From: Conus ventricosus | Lineage: Eukaryota; Mollusca; Gastropoda; Neogastropoda; Conidae | Assembly (NCBI GenBank): GCA_018398815.1 | Contig: CM031609.1 | Location: 28,045,517 to 28,063,932, forward strand | DNA length: 18,416 nucleotides | Reading direction: 5' to 3' | Shown: positions 1-8,960 of the stretch, piece by piece | How positions within the stretch are numbered: position 1 is the first letter of the stretch | How the letters are laid out: each line of letters opens with the position of its first letter | Notes under the pieces: generated by a model | Database searches by the model: none | What the model saw: the letters and a program-made list of their open reading frames with translations, nothing else | Told to the model about the DNA's origin: nothing | Position numbers and translations under genes: made by a program

Positions 1-83
1 TTTGTTGGTCTGTTTGAGCGCGTGTTTTTATGTACGTAAATTTGTGCGAAAGTGTGCGTACGTATGTGCGAATGTTGTGTGCG

Positions 84-173
84 CACGCGGCGCGCGCGCC
101 GTGTGTATATGTGTGTGTACGTTGTGTGGGGCGCGCGCATGGAGTGCATGGGGTGTTTGCATGCATGCGTGTA

Positions 174-204
<31 letters not shown>

Positions 205-349
205 TTGTGTGTGTGCGCACGCGCGCGAGCGTGCGCACACGTGCGCCCGCGTATGCGTATGTGTGTGCGTATCAGCTGAGTGCGTGCACGCATGTGCGAG
301 TGAAAGCGCGCGTTGCGCGCGTCTGTGTGTGTGTGTGTGTGTGGTGTGT

Positions 350-436
<87 letters not shown>

Positions 437-540
437 ATGGGCACGCAGCCGCGGGGCGCGCGCGCGCGCGCGCGGTGTGTGTGTGTGTGGTGTGTGTGTG
501 TGTGTGTGGGGTGTGTGTGTGTGTGTGTGTGTGTTAGGTC
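84..540. repeat. Compound GT/GC microsatellite block
   Basis: Long runs of GT alternate with GC-rich alternating purine-pyrimidine stretches. Pure or nearly pure GT runs lie at about 177-218, 323-435 and 474-535, and a (GC)n run lies at about 456-474. The frames that run through it give only Cys-Val or Thr-His alternations and are not genes. Single-base breaks such as GTGGTGTG interrupt the array. Confidence 0.97.
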
Positions 541-2432
541 TTCAATTTAACGTCTATAACATTGTGATATTAGACGAACCTAATCTATAAGAATAACATT
601 AACAGCAACAGCAAAAAATGGATGACTAACCATAGAACATCGAAGAATCACCGTACATAAACAAAGAAGTTACTAAAAACAACCAGTTCCCATTTTTATA
701 AAACAGAAAAGATAGGACGTCGATGCAATGAAACAGCATTTTAAAACACATAAGTATAAAACGGTTACAACTGTATCCAGAGAACAAGTATGTAAAGGTG
801 GTTAATAAGGATTTAATTTGCTTGCATGGAACAGTATGTGGGAATTTGTTAACATATCAACCACAAGGCAATTTAAAATTTTTGCTAAAAACTTTGTCTT
901 ACAAGCGTTTAGGTTTGATCTTATATATTAAGCAAAATCATGAACTCGACAAAACGACAAACTACATTGATACAAAGAATGAAGTGTGTCAAAGTTTAAA
1001 AGCTGGTTATATGCGTGTATCAAGGAACATCCGAATTTTGTTGTTTTTTTTATTCCTAAGAATTTCCAGCATGCATTATCAAGAAGCCTGTATCTCCCTC
1101 CCAGGATAGACAATGGGATACTGAAAACCTCCGACCCTCAAGAATTTTTCCGCTCCCCGTTTTTGCGCTCCTGCTTTCTACTCTCTCATTAAACTGAATC
1201 CCACAATGAGAAGGAACCCCAAAAACAAACAAATTCCATTGTACCCCTAATTAAGCAAGAAAAGTATTAGGTGAAGATATCTGTAAACCGATCTTGTCTT
1301 CTATAGGGTTTTAGTTTACTTAGGGCGAATAAAAACCGATTTAGAATCGACACAAAGAGGACTTGGAATATTGGGTTTGACAAGTCAAGTAAAAATACAA
1401 TGCATTAGAATGGCAGTTAGTAACTGCTGCTGTAAAAATAGATCTTTATTTTCCAAGATAATAAATGTATCAATTTTCAATGAAGGAATTGTAAATGCAT
1501 GCACCTGCATCTTTTGTATCCATAAGAGACCCATCTGTAAAAATTTAAGATGAAAGGGAAACGAAATTTTCAATATACTCACTTACTATTTGTTGGCCTA
1601 TCAGGTTTTCATGTCACACTTTTTTCATCGACGTATGGCAAATAACCAATGAATCACTTGAAGTTCCATGCGGGCTGTGAGATGCGGGAGAGTATAGGCG
1701 AATTAAACGTTTGAAGCTAACTTTTGACTCACTTAAACAGATCTGAAGTGAAAGTTCCAATAGTTGTAGTGAAGAAATGTTTGCCTCCTTATTTGGCAGC
1801 AACTGATCAATCTTAAACAGACTTCAAACTCAACGTTTGCTGTCACTGTTGAATTCGTAAGACATATTTAGCGACAGCTCTCCGCTATGTTCAACTAATG
1901 CAATACTCCTACTTCGCTATGATGTTCCCAAAGATGAAGCATGAAACTGGCGCACCAAGAGCCAGTTTTGAAGCATTGGCAAACCAAACATTGCATCTTA
2001 TTTAAGTAAACTTTTCGGAGGCACTGAACAAGCCTTCCTAGTTCAAGTTCTGCCCGTAAGTCAGAGTCTAGAACGTATCATGACATGCCCAGCTGTTTCG
2101 ATCAGAACCTTAGCATCTTGGCCCCAGTTTTGTATCCTGTATAACATTAGTAAAAAAGTTCAAAGCTTTTTCGAGCCTTGATAATCAATACTGTAATGAT
2201 AATATCCCACGACAAATAAGAAGTAACTATAAACTCCGAGAAATTTCACCATTTGCTGTAAACTTCTATAGACACGTCCGCCATTTATTGTAAAATGGTA
2301 ATTCTGGTGGATCACCCTGTCCCAACAATAAAAGTATAAGAATAGTTTTTTTTTCTCTGTGATATCAATATCATTCTCCTTCCCCCCAATGAATATAACT
2401 TAGTTTAAACATCGAGTTCCAGTTGATATATT
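541..2432. other. AT-rich stretch with no recognised gene
   Basis: About 1.9 kb of mixed, moderately AT-rich sequence. The open frames are about 100 codons or shorter, overlap one another on both strands and show no motif that I recognise. A minus-strand frame at 1614-1802 (62 codons) looks mildly protein-like but has no family signature. I see no tRNA, rRNA or clear repeat here. Introns or intergenic DNA are both possible. Confidence 0.6.
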
Positions 2433-2522
2433 GTGTGTGTGTGGTGTTGTGTGTGTGTGTGTGTGTGTGTGTGCTGTGTGTGTGTGTGTGTTTGGTGTGT
2501 TTAGTGTGTGTTTGTGTGTGAG
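2433..2522. repeat. (GT)n microsatellite, interrupted
   Basis: About 90 bp of GT repeats with a few interruptions (GTGGTGTTG, GTGCTGTG, TTTGGTGTGTTTAG), ending in a GCGCGGCGCG patch. It abuts the 36-bp minisatellite that starts about 45 bp further on. Confidence 0.95.
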
Positions 2523-2566
2523 CGCGGCGCGCAGGTATATTGTACCTTCTCTGTTCCAACCTCTTC

Positions 2567-2776
2567 CTGCGTGACAGTCTCTTCTGCTGTCATCTTACTT
2601 GGCGAGACCTCCTCATCTGCTGACACAAATAGCGTGACAGTCTCTTCTGCTCTCATCTTGTTCAAGGCTTGACATTCTCTTCTGCAGACACTATTCAATC
2701 CTGGCGTGACAATTTCTTCTTGCAGTCATCTTTACTGCTGACCTTCTCTTCTGCTGACATCTTACTGGCGTGACAG
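2567..2776. repeat. Minisatellite, left half (~32-37 bp unit)
   Basis: About six imperfect copies of a unit built around GTGACAGTCTCTTCTGCTG followed by TCATCTT and a TACTGG/GTTCC-like end. The last copy is cut after GACAG at 2776, where the LTR element begins; the array resumes at 8741. On the minus strand the unit is 12 codons long and reads like NKMTAEETVT plus two residues. Recognisable in-frame copies are NKMRAEETVT and SKMTAEETVT within the open frame 2698-2501. Unit length varies, so part of the array is out of frame. Confidence 0.88.
2772..2776. repeat. Target site duplication GACAG, left copy
   Basis: The five bases GACAG directly precede the TGTCC start of the 5' LTR and recur directly after the terminal ACA of the 3' LTR at 8741-8745. 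Removing the element and one copy restores a normal minisatellite unit (GTGACAGTC), which independently supports the boundary. A 5-bp duplication fits integrase-mediated insertion of an LTR element. Confidence 0.88.
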
Positions 2777-3405
2777 TGTCCAAGGAGCGTAAAACCCTCT
2801 CAACAAACGGCATTAGAGACTCTTGGAGACAAAGGGACATTGTAAGAGGTAAACAAATGGAAAAGAAAACAATAACAGGGTACGTAACCCACCCGCACAC
2901 GGCCCGAATATGGACAGAAGACACACAACAACCATTGAGAGAGTTTCGGACCTGCTGTGGCGAAAGGGGAAGGATGAAACCACTAACGACCATTCAGGGG
3001 CCGCCAAAGTGGAGCGCTAAAAGATGCTCGGACCGCTGAGGTTCTTGTGAAAACATACCGGAAGAGCAGGGGGCCTAGGATTGCTCAGGAGATGGTAATG
3101 CCGTGGGTCCATTGTGTTGGTTCTAATTGACAGGTATGCAGGTTGAATGCGTGTGGAGGTTTTAGCAGCCTCCTTAAGATAATAACAGTGTTAAGTAACC
3201 ACGAAAGTCGGCGGGAATGTTTTCGATGTCCATCTTCGGCTAATTGTGGTGGTTTGCTAAACAATAGGTATGGGTGTGTAAAACTGCTGGATGTGTTGGA
3301 ATGTCCGCGATAGAGAAGTTCAGGTACAATGTGACCCTAGGGGTTAAGAGACAGGCAGAGCGTGGCAAAGGCATGGCCCGAATTGGAATCCTTTGTTTCC
3401 CTCCC

Positions 3406-3412
3406 TATAAAA
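3406..3412 (+). promoter_or_regulatory. TATA box in the 5' LTR
   Basis: TATAAAA follows a pyrimidine run (CCCTCCC) and is followed by ACTGAGGAGAACAAC. The same block is conserved in the 3' LTR as TATATAAA at 7928-7935. Its place about 630 bp into the LTR fits a long U3 with RNA polymerase II initiation some 25-35 bp downstream. The start site itself is not visible. Confidence 0.65.
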
Positions 3413-3951
3413 CTGAGGAGAACAACGTGTCGCAATAAACAACACCAGTAAGAGAGAGCGAGAAGCAAGAGGCGAGAGAGATGAGAGGAGTGAGCAGGAC
3501 AGAGAAATGGTCGAGAGAAACGTGGTCTGGTATATAGAATAGACAATCAAAGTCTTTAGATTTAAAGACAAGCAGAAGAGGAAGGAAACTAAGTTTGAAG
3601 CCCAAGTGGGTGAAGACAACAAACTGAATTTGAAAAGCCCCAGAGTGGGAGAAGGAATACGCAGAAGAAGAGTTCGAGCGTCGAATCCCATAGACGACCC
3701 CGAAGACCCATCCTGAAACCTGGAGCCAGACAAACCAAGGGCACAAAACACCATCAAGCAGTGCTGAAGAAGGAACGTGAAAGAGGCCTTTATTACAAGA
3801 ACTTGGTGTGGTGTTAAAGCGGAGGATGTTTTGTGAAAACCTGGCCGGTAAAAGACAAATTATTAAAACCCGGGGAATTAGGAATATTGATCTTTATGTT
3901 TGATATTACCATTGTGTGATTTGATTGTTCATGGATTAATTAATAATAGCA

Positions 3952-3957
3952 AATAAA
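3952..3957 (+). terminator. Candidate polyadenylation signal in the 5' LTR
   Basis: AATAAA lies about 540 bp after the TATA box and is followed by a TTGTTCTCG stretch, a plausible R/U5 arrangement. The equivalent place in the 3' LTR (around 8495-8507) reads GCATAGTAATTG and lacks the hexamer, so either the signal has been lost there or it is not the real one. Confidence 0.4.
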
Positions 3958-4168
3958 TTGGAAATCTTGTTCTCGTTCACATTCGTGTTGTAAGAGACGA
4001 ATGCTCGAACAACCCCATTCCCCAATGGATAGGTCGAAAGTTAGAATGGGCTCAGAGTGGAGCATAATGCGTGTAGAGGCAAAGATAACCCTTGGTGTGT
4101 TAAGCCTGACAACTAATACATCAACTTAGTGTCACATAAGCAATACTACCATCACGATTACCCACCGT

Positions 4169-4198
4169 CCTGGACAAAGAGGCGAGCCTCTGCCCAGG
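4169..4198 (+). promoter_or_regulatory. Hairpin across the LTR/interior boundary
   Basis: CCTGG (4169-4173) pairs with CCAGG (4194-4198), and inside that GAGGC (4179-4183) pairs with GCCTC (4186-4190) around a two-base loop. The structure covers the last eight bases of the 5' LTR and the first bases of the interior, where a tRNA primer binding site would be expected. I do not see a convincing TGG-initiated tRNA complement just after the LTR. Confidence 0.4.
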
Positions 4199-4788
4199 AT
4201 TTCAATGGGCCCAAAATAGTTACAGTAGGCAATCAAAGTGACACTATAGGTAGTACTCAGGGGAGAAGCGTCCACTAAAGGCAATTTTAATTAGCTCTTC
4301 CTATTATTTCCTTTAGGTTCATTGAGTGTTGAGTATGTTGACTTGTTTTAAGGGTGGGGTTATATAATATCAAGGTCGTTCAGGAGAAACGAAGAACGAG
4401 TCTAAGACTTAACTCACCAGAAGCTGTGGTTTAATACATAAGGCTCCTTAGTGTTAGGAACACTAACCTACTGGTTAGTGAAACTCCGTAACTATAAGTA
4501 AAACAACTTGTTTACCTGACTTTTTTCCTGATAATAAAGCGTAACTGTTTTTAGTGGTTCAAAACACATTAAGACATATAAGAAAGAAAATGGCTGAAGA
4601 AAGTTTTATCCATCCCCCTTGATAAACTTATAGTTATAGGGAGAAACAGGCTATATACATGAGATAACAGCGTAGATTCATATAGAAACACAGCAGAATA
4701 CAGAGAGAGTGAAAGGGCTGCAAAGGAGGAAATTTGAAAAAGGAACGTATAGGAGGAGGCAGAAACCACACACTGCCGTCAAGGCTAA

Positions 4789-4939
4789 AGCAGATGCAGA
4801 GAGTGCACTGCCACCAGAGCAAAAGCAGATGCAGAGGGGCTGCAGCTCTGCCAGAGCAGCGCAGATTCAGAAAGTGCAACGAGATCTCTAGAGCAGATGC
4901 AGAGAGAGAGAGTGCTTCTGCAGAGCTAAAGCAGATGCA
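4789..4939 (+). repeat. ~36-bp tandem repeat in the gag N-terminal region
   Basis: AGCAGATGCAGAG or a close variant starts at 4789, 4824, 4892 and 4930, with a degenerate copy (GCGCAGATTCAG) near 4859. Spacing is 32-38 bp, about 12 codons. The spacers contain GAG, GCA and AGA codons, giving charged, helix-favouring sequence. Confidence 0.7.
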
Positions 4940-5822
4940 AGCGAGGGCGAGAGCAGAAGGACAAATCAGAGAATTTAGGCCAAACAAATTGAAGGTTGAA
5001 ATAATAAATACTGAAAATAGCCAGAGAAATAGTACGACCCAGTTCTGTTCTGAGTCAGTAGGGGTGGCCGCAGACAACCACATAAAGTCCCCACGACAAA
5101 CACACACCCCGCACTGAACCGATAAGAACTGATACAAACGACGCCTAAAAACAGTCGTTTTGAAACCTTGATAAGCCGAGTCCGAGTGCTGTGCCCGAAG
5201 ATAACCATTGCAATAAACCCTTTCGGCCATTTAGACCGGATCGTGCGTTCACAACACAACAGTAACCACCCAAACCCAAATGTGATCAGAGAGATTTGAC
5301 CATGTTGAAAACAGTGCAGTACAAAAAGGCTAGATATGACTGAAGAAGGTATTAGAGAAGGGCGAAAGTTTACCGAGGCGAGAATCTGAACAGGAGTGAG
5401 ACATAAAACAACACACAGTACGATGTATACAAAGAACATACTTAAAACAAGTGGATAGAACTGAGTGAAGTGGAACTGTGATTTGAAGGCCACAAGACAC
5501 TGGTAAATAAAGAACAGATACTTGTACGGTTGTGGACGGGCCTCACAATAACAACCTCATTAGAGGGTGTCGTGACCATAAAGCTGAAGTACTTGAAGCC
5601 ATCATAGTATTACCCGAACGCGGTCGCGACTTGCCAACAACAAAATAGGGCCTGGGAGGGCATATCCAGATGACTGAAGGCCAGCACATGAACTCACGTA
5701 AATAGTCAGCATAAATACACCCCCACACGAAGGCCCACGCGGACACGAGAGCAAACACAGTCAAACAAAGTGAAAACCAATAGCCACTGGATAGGCATGA
5801 TCGTGCAGAAATCAGATCAATA

Positions 5823-5849
5823 AAGACAGGTCACTTGGCTATGGATTGT
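5823..5849 (+). pseudogene. CCHC zinc-knuckle fragment (nucleocapsid)
   Basis: The frame reads KTGHLAMDC, matching the second half of the CX2CX4HX4C knuckle that binds nucleic acid in Gag nucleocapsid (the GH and final C are present). The two upstream cysteines are not in the same frame. A TGC at 5804-5806 is the likely first one, and the second is not clear. Its place after the capsid-like region and before the protease-like region is the normal order. Confidence 0.6.
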
Positions 5850-6059
5850 ATAATTATAAGTCATCAGAAAGCAGCAGCAATGAAAGACAGCCAAGTGAGA
5901 GCCCATGGTAGAAAAGATATGGAAAAGGATGACAGTGTTATTTTGTCCAGGAAATGTGCTGTTGTTTTACCAATATTCAGGCGATAACATGGATTAGCAC
6001 AAAGGCATAGTGGGGGACCACAAGGTATAATGTCATAAGATACTCAGTTGTTTTCACTG

Positions 6060-6426
6060 GCTGTAATTGAGAAGGAGGTATCCCTGGTTGAGGAAGGGAC
6101 AATTCACAGGTAAAACACAGAGGTGTAAGACAAAAAGAATGGAACATTAGGCAGAATTCAAAACGCCCATGGTGTTAATTTGCGTACAAAATACAACCAA
6201 TTCTAATAGTGGAAGTGTACACAGGCTTTTGCTGTTCCGTAAGCAGCCGTATGATTTGAGTGTGAAATACAAGGAAACATCCCAGGAGCAACGTGGTACG
6301 TAGACCCCAGACCGGATTTTCTGTGTTGAAACAGGGAAAAGGAATCCACGTTATGAAAAAAACGCAATCAGGCAGGCAAACACTCTCCAGTAAAGCCATT
6401 GGAGCTTTTCCAGTGAGACCATACCG
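6060..6426 (+). pseudogene. Possible retroelement protease region, decayed
   Basis: At 6075-6110 the frame reads EVSLVEEGTIHR, similar to the strand just before the catalytic Asp of retroelement aspartic proteases. It is interrupted by a stop immediately after, and no D-T/S-G active site is readable. A stretch at 6241-6270 (KQPYDLSVKY) may be the distal part of the domain. The call rests on position between the zinc knuckle and the downstream segment plus weak similarity. The minus-strand frame 6175-6399 is taken as a shadow. Confidence 0.35.
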
Positions 6427-7036
6427 ATGCGCACCACTTCACACTTAGGGCAGAACAAAAGGGCGATTAACCTCGCTCAGAACACAGAATGGTTTTTGCT
6501 CACAAGGTGCAGAAGGAACAATGTTAAAGAGGGAACAATCGGGTTCGAGTTAGAGAGAACTTCAAATTTTTCCGACTTTTACCCACAATCTCGTTCAGGG
6601 AAGATGAAAATACAGATCATGTGCCTACAAACCTCAAAAGGCGGTGAAGACAGAAAAGCAAGTGACGTAGCCTCGGTCCATCTCGGCAATAAGGCCACAC
6701 AAAAGGCCGTTGACCTCGTGATAACAACTGGCCCCTTATCCTTGGTTATATCAGTCGTTACTGTGTGCATTGCAGGCACATGTACACGAGTACAGAAAGG
6801 TGAATACAGAACAGTCTAACCAAAAAGTTGGCAAAATAACATGGTCGGATCGAGAAGACAGTAGATTGGTGCGTGTTGACTATTTTCAGAGTCTCGTATG
6901 CGTGACTACGAGCTGTTGCGGGCCACGTTTCAAGAAGAGGAAGAGAAGAGGGGATAGATATTTCCTAGAAAACAAATATGGTTATATGGCCACAGCAAAC
7001 TACTTTGAGCAGGTGAGATATTCTGATTTATGTTGA
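6427..7036 (+). pseudogene. Possible pre-integrase segment of pol, truncated
   Basis: Two overlapping + frames (6427-6819, 130 codons; 6770-7036, 88 codons) run between the protease-like part and the polypurine tract. The second contains GDRYFLENKYGYMA, like the segment just before the integrase HHCC zinc domain (a hydrophobic strand followed by a 'dG.lyR'-type turn). No HHCC motif or catalytic DDE core follows. If correct, the protease-to-integrase distance is too short to hold a reverse transcriptase, so RT was either deleted or lay downstream of integrase as in Gmr1-type Ty3/Gypsy elements. This is speculative. Confidence 0.35.
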
Positions 7037-7252
7037 AATTTTCTTTTGATAGTGTATGGGGTATGAATTGAATTTTCCTTTCTCATAAATTTTTGTTGCA
7101 AGGACAAAACTATCGTGCGTTCACAGGAGTGAGAAGAGACGTCTTAAAGAAGGCCGATAATAAAGCACATGATTAAATGGGAAAAATTTATTAGTAACAT
7201 ACACCATTAAATATTAAGTTTTAGCCATGCAGCTTGGCATAGACTATATTCT

Positions 7253-7266
7253 AGTGGGTGGGAAAT
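7253..7266 (+). promoter_or_regulatory. Polypurine tract before the 3' LTR
   Basis: AGTGGGTGGGAAAT sits directly against the TGTCC start of the 3' LTR. A short purine run in this place primes plus-strand DNA synthesis in LTR elements. Two or three pyrimidines interrupt it. The preceding 7037-7252 is AT-rich, non-coding in appearance and otherwise featureless. Confidence 0.6.
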
Positions 7267-8740
7267 TGTCCAGGAGGCGATGGAAACCACTCTCACAAAA
7301 GGCAATTAGACGGGAGCTTTGGACACAAAGTGACATTTTGTACGTGTATACATAAAGGTAAATTGACCATATAACCAGGGTAACGTAACCCACAAGACGC
7401 AAACATCCTGCCGAAGTGGTACAGATGACACCCAAAACAACCTAGGAGAGATTTCGGACCTGCCTGGTGGCGAAAGGGGAAGGGTTGAAACCACATACTA
7501 CGACCCCATCGGGGGCCCCAAGTTAGCGCTAAATTCGACGTTCACTGATTTACTTGTGTAAACATACATGAAGATAAGAGCATGGGGCCTTGATTTGTTC
7601 AGATGGTATTGTCCGATGGATCAATATTTGTATTGTTCTAATTGTCAGGCTGGTTGTAATGCGTGTGAGAGGTTTTTAGGCATCCCTTCCTAAAGAATAA
7701 TTACTTCTGGAATAAGGTAACCAACGAAGTCGGCGGAATGTCGATAGTCCAATCAGAGGCTAAGTGTGTGTTTGCTAATCAATTATTTAGGGGAGTGTTA
7801 AATGCCTCGATGAGTGAGGACTGTCGCGAGTGGGAGAATTCATGGTACTTGTGAACTATGGGTTTGAGAAGCAGCGTGGACAAAGGCCATGGCCCGAAGT
7901 GTGAAACTTTTTTTCTGTTACCCTCCCTATATAAACTGAGGGAGAACAACTTTTCTCAAGAAAAACCACACAGAGATAGAGAGAGAGAAGGCAGAGGAGA
8001 GTAGAGAGGCGGAGGAGTGAGCAGACGGAGAATGGGACGATAGAAAAAAACGTGTGTCTGGGAGATAGAAAGATACAGCAAAAGTCTTAGAGTTAAAACA
8101 AGCTGGAAGAGAAGTGAAAACAAAGAGATGAAGCCCAGATGTTGGTGAAGAGACAGAACAAACTGAATTTGAACCAATAGGTGGGTGAAGAAGAGACTAA
8201 GAATAAGAGATTCGACGTCGAGATCCCGAGACGACCACGAAGACCCAAGTCCTGAAACCAGGAGCCATCAACCAAGGGCATCACCAACAAGGCAGTGCTG
8301 AATAATACGTGAAGTAGATGACTTTTTTTCAAGAACTGTGGTGTGGTAGAGAAAGCGGTTAGTGTGATTGAAAACCTGGCCAAGGTGTAAGAAGTCAGTT
8401 TATAATCTTCACTCCGGGATTAGGAATTATGAGGTCTTTTATGTATTTGATATATACATTGTGAGATTTGATTGTTCATGATTAATATATAAGTAGCATA
8501 GTAATTGTATTTCTTGTTCTCGAGTCGAGGTATATGAGAGAGACGAATGCGGCGACAAAACCGCAATCCCAGGGAGAGGCGAATGTTTTGATTGGTCGCA
8601 TAGTGTGCAAAATGCTTGTATGAGAAGTAATGATGCAAAGATAACCCCATGTGTGGTTAAGCCTGACTAATAATACAATCAACTTAGTGCACTTAAGCAA
8701 TACCTGAACAACATCACGATTACCACCCCCGTCCTGTACA
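7267..8740 (+). repeat. 3' long terminal repeat
   Basis: 1,474 bp, beginning TGTCCAGGAGG and ending CCTGTACA, collinear with 2777-4176. It keeps the TATA block (7928-7935), the GA-rich tract (7972-8045) and the terminal ATCACGATTACC segment. It is 74 bp longer than its partner through scattered small indels rather than one block. The loss of the AATAAA hexamer seen at 3952 is noted under that entry. Confidence 0.9.
7928..7935 (+). promoter_or_regulatory. TATA box in the 3' LTR
   Basis: TATATAAA after CCCTCCC, at the place equivalent to 3406-3412 in the other LTR. It could drive transcription into the downstream minisatellite and flank. Confidence 0.6.
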
Positions 8741-8745
8741 GACAG
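8741..8745. repeat. Target site duplication GACAG, right copy
   Basis: GACAG follows the terminal ACA of the 3' LTR and continues into TCACTTTCTGCTGTCATC, a normal minisatellite unit. It pairs with 2772-2776. Confidence 0.88.
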
Positions 8746-8960
8746 TCACTTTCTGCTGTCATCCTTGTTCCAGGTCGAGACATTCACTTCTTCTGTCAAC
8801 ATGTTCCTGGTTCCTCCTTGGGGGCCGTGACATTGTTTCTGTCATTCAATCTTGTACCTGGCGAGACAGTCACTTCTGCTTTCAACTTGTTCCATGGCGT
8901 GACAGTCTCTTCGTTGACACTTTTAACTGACACTCTTGTGACATCGTTCCATTGGCAAAT
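8741..8960. repeat. Minisatellite, right half (~36 bp unit)
   Basis: Continuation of the 2567-2776 array on the other side of the LTR element, with units such as GAGACAGTCACTTCTGCTTT followed by CAACTTGTTCCATGG. There are about five or six copies, more diverged toward the right end. The minus-strand frame 8990-8796 runs through it and reads NEETVTPWNKLKAEVTV, showing the 12-residue period. Confidence 0.85.

Larger units (their letters stand above)
2777..4176 (+). repeat. 5' long terminal repeat
   Basis: 1,400 bp, beginning TGTCC and ending TGGACA. It matches 7267-8740 along its length. Clear anchors are the TAACCACGAAAGTCGGCGG stretch near 3196 (second copy near 7720), CCATGGCCCGAA-type sequence near 3372 and 7893, the TATA region, a GA-rich tract (3440-3530), and the terminal ATCACGATTACC segment. 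The two copies differ mainly by small insertions and deletions. The minus-strand frames at 3344-3757 are shadows in this non-coding repeat. Confidence 0.9.
4700..5860 (+). pseudogene. gag: gag-like region of the LTR element, multiply broken
   Basis: This would encode the structural protein that packages element RNA. The N-terminal part (4734-5117 is one open frame of 127 codons) is rich in Lys, Arg, Glu, Gln and Ala and carries repeated KQMQ motifs, suggesting a coiled coil. Further on, two pieces resemble the capsid C-terminal region of metazoan Ty3/Gypsy Gag: TEEGIREGRKFTEARI at 5339-5386 and, in another frame, KWIELSEVEL at 5449-5478. The latter continues after one in-frame stop as FEGHKTLVNKEQIL. 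A zinc-knuckle fragment follows at 5823-5849. Several frame changes and stops separate the pieces. The resemblance is from memory of the family, not from an alignment. No intact start is assignable. Confidence 0.6.
2777..8740 (+). mobile_element. LTR retrotransposon, Ty3/Gypsy-like, internally shortened
   Basis: The element is 5,964 bp long. Two direct long terminal repeats (2777-4176 and 7267-8740) begin TGTCC and end ACA, and GACAG duplications flank the whole. The ~3.1 kb interior holds, in order, a gag-like coiled-coil repeat, a gag capsid-like stretch, a zinc-knuckle fragment, a weak protease region and a possible pre-integrase segment, all on the + strand. I see no reverse transcriptase, RNase H or integrase core, and the interior is too short for a full pol. 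The interior frames are broken many times, so it is non-autonomous as presented. Ty3/Gypsy rather than BEL or Copia is inferred from gag and from the CCHC-then-protease order; the family is not confirmed. Confidence 0.88.

Noticed and set aside
2..590. Open frames of up to 186 codons on both strands at the left end
   Set aside because: They are Cys-Val or Thr-His alternations produced by the GT/CA microsatellite.
3344..3757. Minus-strand hydrophobic/Ser-rich frames (137 and 113 codons) and similar ones at 7956-8383
   Set aside because: They lie in the two LTRs and arise from the GA-rich tract read on the opposite strand; they differ in length and frame between the LTR copies.
4171..4190. TGGACAAAGAGGCGAGCC as a tRNA primer binding site
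   Set aside because: It starts inside the LTR as defined by the TG...CA ends and the target duplication, and I could not match it to a tRNA 3' end.
4634..5493. Long minus-strand frames (198 and 172 codons) opposite the gag-like region
   Set aside because: Their Cys/Phe/Leu/Ser-rich content is the complement of the purine-rich gag strand, and the gag, knuckle and LTR polarity all point to the + strand.
2567..8960. CRISPR array reading of the ~36-bp repeats
   Set aside because: The whole unit repeats with no unique spacers, and the context is eukaryotic; it is a minisatellite.
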